Assembly (NCBI RefSeq): GCF_023242315.1 | Contig: NZ_JALLIY010000027.1 | Location: 1 to 60,527, forward strand | Length of the DNA stretch: 60,527 nucleotides | Direction of reading: 5' to 3' | DNA from: Pseudomonas sp. MWU13-2105 | Lineage (GTDB): Bacteria; Pseudomonadota; Gammaproteobacteria; Pseudomonadales; Pseudomonadaceae | Shown here: positions 33,830 through 40,732 of the stretch, piece after piece | Layout of the letters: each line of letters begins with the position of its first letter | Position numbering within the stretch: position 1 is the stretch's first letter | Program-made: the position numbers and the translations under genes | The notes under the pieces: generated by a model | What the model saw: only the letters and a program-made list of their open reading frames with translations | Database searches by the model: none | What the model was told of the DNA's origin: nothing

Positions 33830-33937
33830 GCAACCCCACCAGCCACACCCCGGCACACAATGTTCCCGCTGTGGCTGCTTCCTTCCGGATCTGACCAGGT
33901 TCACGGGTAATCGTTGCGGGGGGACCGATGGGGTCAC
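33830..33937 (-). ncRNA. ffs: 4.5S RNA of the signal recognition particle
   Basis: The minus strand contains the universally conserved SRP Alu-less hairpin core: ACCTGGTCAGATCCGGAAGG, then AAGCAGCCACAGCGGG (GGAA tetraloop in CCGGAAGG), and TGTGTGCCGGGGTGTGGCTGG. The 5' arm GACCCCATCGG pairs with the 3' arm GGTGGGGTT to close the rod. The ends are therefore placed at about 33937 and 33830 (about 108 nt). A further outer stem (GTTATGG/CCATAAC) surrounds it and may belong to a precursor. In PAO1, from memory, ffs is near dnaX; here it is 7 kb away, across accessory genes. Confidence 0.95.
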
Positions 33938-34080
33938 CATAACGACGCCCGCCTGACGGCGAGCCGCGCCATTGTACCTAGATAACGAGAAGTTACAACC
34001 GCTTGGTGTCGATAAAAATTCGATGAGGGTCAAGTACTTGTCGGTGCCTGGTGTGTGGCGGTCCTCGGCGTGGATCAGGC

Positions 34081-34149
34081 CCTGTGACCTGCCAGCGACG
34101 GCGGTGGCGGATTCACTGCCGTCATCGCCAGCAAACCGGCCCCTACAGG
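34081..34149. repeat. Degenerate REP pair
   Basis: CCTGTGACCTGCCAGCGACG is imperfectly mirrored by CATCGCCAGCAAACCGGCCC...CTACAGG. Confidence 0.65.
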
Positions 34150-34194
34150 TCGGCGTTCCAACGCAAATATCGCCGAGCACGGTCTTGTGGCGAG

Positions 34195-34319
34195 CGGGCT
34201 TGCCCGCGCTCGGCTGCGCAGCAGTCGTAAAACCGGTTATCTCGGCTTACCTGATACGCCGAGTTATCCGGTTTTAGGGGCGCTTCGCACCCCAGCGCGG
34301 GCAAGCCCGCTCGCCACAA
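34195..34319. repeat. Nested REP palindrome (BIME)
   Basis: Outer arms TTGTGGCGAGCGGGCTTGCC and GGCAAGCCCGCTCGCCACAA are perfect complements. Inside, a second palindrome AAAACCGG-CTCGGC...GCCGAG-CCGGTTTT spans about 34226-34276, giving a cruciform-like element. Confidence 0.88.
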
Positions 34320-34463
34320 ACCTCAGCCAGACTAGAGATTGCTCTTAACTGACTGGCCCCGCTCAAGGTCAGGCGGGATGCCCTTGCCTGTCCAGCAGGT
34401 TAGCCATTACCACGGTCGATATATCAAGTGGTAGTTAATAGCCCCGGCTATCTCGACAAGAAG

Positions 34464-34490
34464 AAAAATCCACTTCATTAAGGGATTTTT
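34464..34490. terminator. Small A/T-flanked hairpin, possible bidirectional terminator
   Basis: AAAAATCC-acttcattaag-GGATTTTT. The stem is only 2-3 GC pairs, so termination strength is doubtful. Confidence 0.35.
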
Positions 34491-34662
34491 CTGACTGGAG
34501 GCAGGTCAATAAGACAGTCGTTTGGCTCCTGCCACCTCAGCACAATGATCGATATGACCTACGCTTTATCCGGCCCATGCCTGCCGGACTGCTGGAGCCA
34601 GAACGATCATCGGCAATACCATCACGACGATTTTGCTGAATATTCAAAACAAGGACGTACAG

Positions 34663-35163
34663 ATGAAAAGAGTCCCTTTCATTGCTGCCTGGACGGCTTC
34701 GCAGCAAATTTATGATCCCTCCAACTCCGGCGCCAAGGTTGCCGAAGTCATTGGCGGATACGTTGAAAAGAACATCAACAACCCCGACCCGGCACAGCGT
34801 TGGAGCAACACCTGCGCAGTAAGGATGAGCTACATCCTGAATCAGGCCGGCCTGAAAATTCCCAGCATGCCGGGGCAGACCGTATCCGGTGCCGACAAGT
34901 CGCAGTACTTCTTTCGCGTCAAAAACCTCATTGCCTTTCTGGAACAGCGCTGGGGTAAAGCCGAGGTCGTGCAGTATCCACCCTCCGGGGGCGGAACCCT
35001 GAGAGGCCAGAAGGGCGTGATCCTGTTTGAAGTACAGGGTTGGTCGGATGCCCAGGGGCACGCCACGCTGTTCAACGGCAGCACCTGCTACGACCACTGC
35101 TATTTCAACGAGCCCGGCGCAAACTATCGCACCGACCGGGCGAACTTCTGGAGCTTGCTGTGA
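34663..35163 (+). CDS. tae4: T6SS amidase effector Tae4
   Basis: Type VI secretion amidase effectors of family 4 cleave the gamma-D-Glu-mDAP bond of peptidoglycan in rival cells. The 166-residue protein has the Tae4 hallmarks: Cys51 in RWSNTCAVRMSYILN, His133 in DAQGHATLFNG, and a C-terminal cysteine pair Cys142/Cys146 in STCYDHCYFNE. The Cys-to-His distance of 82 residues equals that of Salmonella Tae4 (Cys44/His126, from memory). There is no signal peptide, as expected for a T6SS cargo. ATG at 34663 with AAGGAC upstream; the upstream in-frame TTG is rejected. It overlaps the immunity gene by GTGA. No T6SS structural gene is in the window. Confidence 0.92.
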   Translation: MKRVPFIAAWTASQQIYDPSNSGAKVAEVIGGYVEKNINNPDPAQRWSNTCAVRMSYILNQAGLKIPSMPGQTVSGADKSQYFFRVKNLIAFLEQRWGKAEVVQYPPSGGGTLRGQKGVILFEVQGWSDAQGHATLFNGSTCYDHCYFNEPGANYRTDRANFWSLL

Positions 35164-35600
35164 AGAAGGTTCTATTGGGCATACTGCCAGCCTCCATCCT
35201 GATGCTGCTGACATCCGCGGCTTATGCGAAGGACGATGCAGGCACCTCTCCGCAGGCCGGTGCACGTACCTATGGGCAAAACTACAAGGACATGGTCCTG
35301 GCGACCTGCATTGCGAACGCCTACAAGGGCGACAAGCAGGCCGCCGTTGACGCGGGAAGCAGCGTCAGCGCATTACGCGACTGGACCGAATACGACCTGG
35401 AAAAGGCTCCTGACGCAATCAACTCTCTGGTGGATCGCTACCTGGCCCGCGACTATCACAACCCGCTGGTGGAGTCGGAAGTCCAGGGCGTGCGTTTCGA
35501 TCTACTGAAATGCCTGGACCTTTATCACAGCAAAGAGCTGGATGTGCAGGTCAAGAGCCTGGTGTTCCACCCGAAGCGGATTTACAGGCAGGACAAGTGA
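35160..35600 (+). CDS. tai4: Tae4 immunity protein Tai4
   Basis: Periplasmic inhibitor protecting the producer and its siblings from Tae4. The 146-residue precursor starts at a GTG that overlaps the tae4 stop codon and has a signal peptide (KKVLLGILPASILMLLTSAA). The mature protein is all helical and shows the Tai4 pattern: NYKDMVLATCIANAYKGDKQ, DWTEYDLEKAPDAINSLVDR and RFDLLKCLDLYHSKELD, with two cysteines spaced for a disulphide. Translational coupling to tae4 ensures immunity is made with the toxin. It ends just before a half REP element. Confidence 0.9.
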   Translation: MKKVLLGILPASILMLLTSAAYAKDDAGTSPQAGARTYGQNYKDMVLATCIANAYKGDKQAAVDAGSSVSALRDWTEYDLEKAPDAINSLVDRYLARDYHNPLVESEVQGVRFDLLKCLDLYHSKELDVQVKSLVFHPKRIYRQDK

Positions 35601-35649
35601 GGCGTCAGTACCGATGCGGATGCTCTGGAACAACGCGGCGCTCTCACGG

Positions 35650-35677
35650 CCATCGCCGACAAGCCGGCTCCCACAGG
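35650..35677. repeat. Single REP half-element
   Basis: CATCGCCGACAAGCCGGCTC...CCACAGG, without a matching inverted partner nearby. Confidence 0.65.
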
Positions 35678-35698
35678 GAGAGCGCCAAGTCCAGCCGG

Positions 35699-36865
35699 CT
35701 ATGTGACCTGCAACACCTCATCCGCCCGACCACCCTCCTCCTGGATCACCAGGTGAATGAAGTGCAGCTTGGCGATAGTCGCTGGCGGTAGCACAAAGGG
35801 GTAGAAGTCCGGCTGGCCCATGCTGCGGGATAGTTCGTTGAGCATGCCCGCCAATTCGATCCAGGCGTTGACGAACGACAGGAACGCCGGCCCCTCCGGA
35901 TGTTGCGGGTCGTAGAGCGCGCTCAGGGGAAACGATGGATAGTCGAAGTCCGACTCTTTGGCACTCATGCCAAAGCCCAGCGCCGTGTCCACCGCATCCA
36001 TCATGTGCAGGTAATGCGCCCAGGTCTCGGCCCAGTCTTCCCAAGGGTGCATGGTGGCGTAGGCACTGACGAAGTGTTGCGGCCAGTCCTGCGACGCACC
36101 CTTCTGGTAATGGCGTTCCAGGGCATCGGCATAGCTGGCGCGTTCATCACCGAACAGGCCGCGAAACGGTTCCAGCCAGTGGCTGTTGGCAATCAGCCGG
36201 TCCCAGTAGTAATGCCCCACTTCATGGCGGAAATGGCCGAGCAAGGTGCGGTATGGCTCGCGCATCTGCACGCGGACTCTTTCCCGGTGCTCGTCGTCGG
36301 CTTCCTTGATGTCGAGAGTGATCAGGCCCTTGGCGTGGCCAGTCATGGGCACCTTGCCTTCCAGGTCGACACCGACAAAATCGAAGGCCAGACCGCTTTC
36401 TTCGTTCCAGGTTTTCGGGATGACTTGCAGGCCCAGGGTGATCAACTGGGCGACCAGGCGGCGCTTGGCGGTTTCGACCTTGCGCCAACGCTCGGGGTTT
36501 TCCGCGACGGACAGGTCGGGGATGGTCCGGTTGAGGGCGCACGCGGTGCACAGGCTGCTGCCGTGGGCGTAGGGAATCAACCAGTTGCAGGCGGCCGCGG
36601 TGTCGAGGTTGGCGCAGCGGCGGAACAGGCCCGCGTCAGGGTCGGTGTCCAGTTGCCAGCTCTCTGGGTAGGGGCCGGGTTGGAGGGACGACAGTGCACT
36701 GCCCTGGGGCTCGTAGCCCAAGGCCGCGGAACAGGCCAGGCATTGGCTGTTGCGGAAGAATACCGATTGTCCGCAGCGGCAATGCCAGACCTTGCTGCTG
36801 CGCGAGGGCTCGCTGACGAAGGGCGCGGCGATGCGGGAACTGAGTTGTTCGAAGAACCGGTACAT
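35699..36865 (-). CDS. Zinc-ribbon putative metallopeptidase
   Basis: A 388-residue protein with an N-terminal zinc ribbon (HCRCGQSVFFRNSQCLACSA, Cys29/31/42/45) and a second Cys set (C84, C93, C106/C109) and a C-terminal gluzincin-like domain. The catalytic motif is HEVGHYYW (His214, Glu215, His218) with a downstream glutamate in EDWAETWAHY. It matches the annotated 'putative zinc-binding metallopeptidase' family of proteobacteria (Peptidase_Mx-like); substrates are unknown. No signal peptide, so cytosolic. Isolated gene; REPs lie on both sides. Confidence 0.88.
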   Translation of the reverse strand: MYRFFEQLSSRIAAPFVSEPSRSSKVWHCRCGQSVFFRNSQCLACSAALGYEPQGSALSSLQPGPYPESWQLDTDPDAGLFRRCANLDTAAACNWLIPYAHGSSLCTACALNRTIPDLSVAENPERWRKVETAKRRLVAQLITLGLQVIPKTWNEESGLAFDFVGVDLEGKVPMTGHAKGLITLDIKEADDEHRERVRVQMREPYRTLLGHFRHEVGHYYWDRLIANSHWLEPFRGLFGDERASYADALERHYQKGASQDWPQHFVSAYATMHPWEDWAETWAHYLHMMDAVDTALGFGMSAKESDFDYPSFPLSALYDPQHPEGPAFLSFVNAWIELAGMLNELSRSMGQPDFYPFVLPPATIAKLHFIHLVIQEEGGRADEVLQVT

Positions 36866-36993
36866 GGCGATCTCTCCAGGGGCCTGCCTAGACTAGATCA
36901 TTGGGCACGGTGGTGGGTTCCCTGATGTAGGGAAGAACCATGGGCGGTCGGAATGTGGCTCGCCGCAGAAGACTTGGTGGCCTCAAGGGCCTC

Positions 36994-37018
36994 TTCGCGG
37001 GCAAGCTCCGCTCCCACA
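36994..37018. repeat. REP half-element
   Basis: CGCGGGCAAGCTCCGCTCCC, same class as the copy at 3281-3303. Confidence 0.75.
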
Positions 37019-37063
37019 TGTAAGTTTTGAGACCGACGCAATTGCTGCGAATGACGGAGAACT

Positions 37064-37135
37064 TGTGGGAGCGGTGCTTGCCCGCGAAGCTTTTGGCGAT
37101 CTCAAGAACGCCATCGCCAGCAAGCCGGCTCACAT
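37064..37135. repeat. Hybrid REP pair
   Basis: Left arm TGTGGGAGCGGTGCTTGCCC belongs to the 'GGTGCTTGCCCGCGAA' class while the right arm CATCGCCAGCAAGCCGGCTC belongs to the 'AGCCGGCTTGCTGGCGAT' class. The arms are therefore mismatched and the unit looks recombined. Confidence 0.7.
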
Positions 37136-37169
37136 GGAATCGTGGCGTGTTCGGCGCTGGCGTAGCGGT

Positions 37170-39527
37170 TCAGACCTCGACGCCATGTCCTTTCAGGAAC
37201 TCCACGAACGCCTCTTCATCCAGCACCTTGAGCCCCAGCTCGTTGGCCTTCGTCAATTTCGAACCCGCGCCCGGACCCGCCACCACGCAGTGGGTCTTGG
37301 CCGAGACCGAGCCCGCCACCTTGGCCCCCAGGCTTTCCAGCTTGTCCTTGGCCACATCGCGGCTCATCAGTTCCAGCGAACCGGTCAGCACCCAGGTCTG
37401 CCCCGCCAGCGGCAAGCCTTCCACCGCCTTCTTCTCGCTATGCCAATGCATGCCAAAATCACGCAACTGCGCTTCAATCGCCAAGGCACGCCGGGCATTC
37501 CCTGGCTGAGCGAAGAATTCACGCACGGCATTGGCCGGTTTTTCACTCAGCGTCTGACGCAGATCCAGCCAGTCCGCCGCGATAACGCCTTCGACCGAGC
37601 CGAACCTGGTCGCCAGCTTTTCCGCTGCCGTCGGCCCCACCGAGCTGATATCCAGCTTGGCGATCAGCCCACCCAAGGTGGTGCTGGCGGCAAACTCGGC
37701 ACCCAGTTCGCCCTGGTCCTGCAACTCCAGACCGCGCTCCAGCAGTTGCGCTATGACCGTGCGGTTGTGTTCATCTTCGAAAAAGCTGCGGATCTCGTAG
37801 GCCACTTCCATGCCGACATCCGGTAGATAGGTCAGCACCGACGGCAAGGCCTGCATGACCCGCTCCAGCGAGCCGAGGGAGCGCGCCAGGACCTTGGCCG
37901 TTTCCTCGCCCACATCGGGAATGCCCAGGGCATAGATAAACCGCGCCAGGCTCGGCTTCTTGCTGGCGGCAATCGCCTCCAGCAGGTTGCGTGTCGACAG
38001 TTCGGCAAAGCCTTCCAAATCGACGAGCTGTTCGTACTTCAGGATGTAGAGGTCCGCCGGCGAAGCGATCAGCTTTTCGTCCACCAACTGCTCGATGGTC
38101 TTGTCGCCCAGACCATCGATGTCCATGGCCCGCCGGGAGACGAAGTGGATGATCGCCTGCTTGAGCTGTGCGCCACAGGCCAGACGGCCGACGCAGCGAT
38201 ACACCGCGCCCTCGCTGATCGTCTCGCGACCCTTGCTGCGCTTGACCAGTTGCGTGCGCTCGACATGGGAGCCGCACACCGGGCAGCTTTCCGGGATCTG
38301 CACGGCGCGGGCATTTTCCGGACGCCGTTCGGTGACCACCTGCACCACTTGCGGAATCACGTCACCAGCCCGGCGAACGATCACGGTGTCGCCGATCATC
38401 AGCCCCAGGCGCGCCACTTCGTCCATGTTGTGCAAGGTGGCGTTGGACACGGTCACGCCCGCGACCTTGACCGGCTTGAGTCGGGCCACGGGGGTGACGG
38501 CACCGGTACGCCCGACCTGGAACTCCACGTCGAGCAGTTCGGTGAGCTCTTCCATGGCCGGGAATTTGTGGGCAATCGCCCAACGCGGTTCGCGGGCGCG
38601 GAAGCCCAGTTCACGCTGGGATGCCAGGCTGTTGACCTTGAACACCACACCATCGATTTCGTAGGGCAGCGCGTTACGCCGCTCGCCGATATCGCGGTAA
38701 TAATCCAGGCATTCACCGATGCCTTTCGCCAGCTTGAGTTCGCGACTGACCGGCATGCCCCATTCCCTGAGTTGCTTCAGGTTGCCGATATGGGTATCGG
38801 CAATCTCGGCGGACACCTGGCCCAGCCCGTAGCAGCAGAACTCCAGCGGTCGACTGGCGGTGATCTTCGAGTCCAGCTGGCGCAGGCTGCCGGCCGCGGC
38901 GTTGCGCGGGTTGGCGAAGGTCTTGCCGCCGGCTTCCAGTTGGGCAGCGTTCAGCCGCTCGAAACCAGCCTTGGACATGAATACTTCGCCGCGCACTTCC
39001 AGGGTCACCGGCCAGCCGCTGCCGTGGAGCTTGAGGGGGATGTTGCGTACGGTGCGCACGTTGACGCTGATGTCTTCGCCGGTAGTGCCGTCGCCACGGG
39101 TGGCGCCACGCACCAGTGCGCCGTCCTGGTACAACAGGCTGACCGCCAGGCCATCGAGCTTCGGCTCGCAGCTGTATTCGATTTCGGCACCGCCGCCGAA
39201 CAGGTCACCGGCTGGCAGATCCAGGCCTTCGCTGACCCGGCGATCGAACTCGCGCATGTCGGTTTCTTCGAAAGCGTTGCCCAGGCTGAGCATGGGGATT
39301 TCATGCCGGACCTGGGTAAAGGCCGACAGCGCGGCACTGCCGACGCGCTGGGTCGGCGAATCGGCGCTGACCCATTCCGGGTGCGCGGCCTCCAGGGCCT
39401 GGAGTTCGCGGAACAGGCGATCGTATTCGGCGTCGGGAATACTCGGCTCGTCGAGGGCATAGTAACGGTAGTTGTGCTGATCCAGTTCAGCGCGCAGTTC
39501 TAGAATCCGGGTGTGGGCGGCGGTCAT
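37170..39527 (-). CDS. ligA: NAD-dependent DNA ligase LigA
   Basis: Essential ligase sealing nicks with NAD. The 785-residue protein is longer than the E. coli enzyme (671). Order: Ia domain (MTAAHTRILELRAELDQHNY), adenylation domain with catalytic Lys123 in CEPKLDGLAV and an Asp/Gly-rich insert just before it (LDLPAGDLFGGGAEIEY), OB fold, four-cysteine zinc finger (CPVCGSHV...CVGRLACG), HhH repeats (about 500-680) and a C-terminal BRCT domain (LPLAGQTWVLTGSLELMSRD). Longer inter-domain segments account for the size. The start at 39527 lies only 14 nt beyond the T-run of a hairpin that follows zipA. Confidence 0.96.
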   Translation of the reverse strand: MTAAHTRILELRAELDQHNYRYYALDEPSIPDAEYDRLFRELQALEAAHPEWVSADSPTQRVGSAALSAFTQVRHEIPMLSLGNAFEETDMREFDRRVSEGLDLPAGDLFGGGAEIEYSCEPKLDGLAVSLLYQDGALVRGATRGDGTTGEDISVNVRTVRNIPLKLHGSGWPVTLEVRGEVFMSKAGFERLNAAQLEAGGKTFANPRNAAAGSLRQLDSKITASRPLEFCCYGLGQVSAEIADTHIGNLKQLREWGMPVSRELKLAKGIGECLDYYRDIGERRNALPYEIDGVVFKVNSLASQRELGFRAREPRWAIAHKFPAMEELTELLDVEFQVGRTGAVTPVARLKPVKVAGVTVSNATLHNMDEVARLGLMIGDTVIVRRAGDVIPQVVQVVTERRPENARAVQIPESCPVCGSHVERTQLVKRSKGRETISEGAVYRCVGRLACGAQLKQAIIHFVSRRAMDIDGLGDKTIEQLVDEKLIASPADLYILKYEQLVDLEGFAELSTRNLLEAIAASKKPSLARFIYALGIPDVGEETAKVLARSLGSLERVMQALPSVLTYLPDVGMEVAYEIRSFFEDEHNRTVIAQLLERGLELQDQGELGAEFAASTTLGGLIAKLDISSVGPTAAEKLATRFGSVEGVIAADWLDLRQTLSEKPANAVREFFAQPGNARRALAIEAQLRDFGMHWHSEKKAVEGLPLAGQTWVLTGSLELMSRDVAKDKLESLGAKVAGSVSAKTHCVVAGPGAGSKLTKANELGLKVLDEEAFVEFLKGHGVEV

Positions 39528-39540
39528 GGAGTTCTCTCAT

Positions 39541-39567
39541 AAAGCAAAAGAGCAGCCGAGGCTGCTC
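39541..39567 (-). terminator. Hairpin with T-run between zipA and ligA
   Basis: On the minus strand GAGCAGCC-TC-GGCTGCTC is followed by TTTTGCTTT. It sits about 50 nt after the zipA stop and 14 nt before the ligA ATG, so it acts either as terminator or as an attenuator for ligA. Confidence 0.65.
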
Positions 39568-39618
39568 AATATGTTAGTGCGGGTTGTTGCGGTGAGCCAT
39601 CTGGCCTCTTCGCGGCGG

Positions 39619-40470
39619 TTAACGCTTCTGGGTCAAGGCGCGACGTTCGAACTCGACGATGCGCTGACGGTAGTGCTCGATGGTCTGGGCGGTCAGCACA
39701 CTACGCTGGTCATCCTTCAGTTCGCCATTGAGCTCTTGTGACAATTTGCGCGCAGCGGCCACCATCACGTCGAACGCCTGCTTCGGATGACGCGGGCCTG
39801 GCAGGCCGAGGAAGAAGCTCACCGCCGGGGTGGTGAAGTGGTCGATATCATCGAGATCGAACACACCCGGTTTCACCGCGTTGGCCATGGAAAACAGCAC
39901 TTCGCCGTTGCCGGCCATGCTTTCGTGACGATGGAAGATATCCATCTCGCCGAAACGCAAACCGCTTTCCAGAATGTTCTGCAACAGCGCCGGACCTTTG
40001 AAACCGTTGACATCGCGACTGATCACGCTGATCACCAACACTTCTTCCGCCGCCGGCTGTTCCTTTTCCTGACGCGCCGCCGGCTTGTTGCCTTCCTCTG
40101 GGAAGTCATCGTCACGGCTGCTGAAGCGCGGACCTTCATCCAGATCCAGGTTCAGGTTCAAATCGCCCTGGCTCGGCTCGCCGCCACGTTTGCCGCGCTT
40201 GGACGGTTTCTCGCGGGACTCACGCGCCGGCATGCTGACGGACGGCAGGTCATGCTCGTCCAACTCAGGTTCCTTGTGGGTGTCCAGCACACGCGCCGGG
40301 CCCAGCAATTCAGCACTGGTGTCTTCATCGGGCAGGTTGGACAGGCTCCGGTCCAAACGGAACTTGAGCTTGCCCTTGCCACCGCGCATCCGACGCCAGC
40401 CATCGAAAAGAATACCGGCAATGACTATGATGCCGATGACGATCAGCCACTCGCGCAGACCGATTTCCAT
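39619..40470 (-). CDS. zipA: Cell division protein ZipA
   Basis: Essential divisome protein that tethers FtsZ to the inner membrane. The 283-residue protein has an N-terminal membrane anchor (MEIGLREWLIVIGIIVIAGI), a basic segment (WRRMRGGKGKLKFRLDR), a variable acidic/charged linker (about 45-140, with EEGNKPAARQEKEQPAAEE) and the C-terminal FtsZ-binding domain (about 145-283; EVLVISVISRDVNGFKGPAL...). Order smc-zipA-ligA is conserved across Pseudomonas. A 262-bp gap separates it from smc, with only a weak hairpin, so partial read-through from smc is possible. Confidence 0.95.
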   Translation of the reverse strand: MEIGLREWLIVIGIIVIAGILFDGWRRMRGGKGKLKFRLDRSLSNLPDEDTSAELLGPARVLDTHKEPELDEHDLPSVSMPARESREKPSKRGKRGGEPSQGDLNLNLDLDEGPRFSSRDDDFPEEGNKPAARQEKEQPAAEEVLVISVISRDVNGFKGPALLQNILESGLRFGEMDIFHRHESMAGNGEVLFSMANAVKPGVFDLDDIDHFTTPAVSFFLGLPGPRHPKQAFDVMVAAARKLSQELNGELKDDQRSVLTAQTIEHYRQRIVEFERRALTQKR

Positions 40471-40732
40471 GTAATCCCGTGCCTCTAAATAAATGGTTCT
40501 ATGAAGAAAGGGCTGAAAACCCTTTAAAGCGTGGCGCCAACTCTATGTTCTGACAGGCCTTTTTTCCCACGCACAAGAAAACTTGACATTAAATTAACAC
40601 GACACAAGGAAACTTTACACCGTCTGTCGTACAGGCTTGCATTTATAAGTCCCCAAGGATCAGTGCTAGTTCCCACAACGCCCAAGGAAATCCCCTTACG
40701 CCTTGAAAATCTTTGCCTCAGCGACGTGCGTT

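Larger units (their letters stand above)
33938..34662. other. Repeat-rich gap between ffs and tae4
   Basis: 725 bp without a coding sequence. It contains one degenerate REP pair (34081-34149), a large nested REP palindrome (34195-34319) and a small A/T-flanked hairpin (34464-34490). The final 170 bp before tae4 are AT-rich and presumably carry its promoter. Confidence 0.7.
36866..37169. other. REP-filled gap between the peptidase and ligA
   Basis: 304 bp between the peptidase start and the ligA stop. It consists mainly of the REP elements at 36994-37018 and 37064-37135 plus the peptidase promoter region. No gene seen. Confidence 0.7.

Noticed and set aside
33637..33858. 73-codon frame on the minus strand overlapping ffs
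   Set aside because: It overlaps the 4.5S RNA; no protein family recognised.
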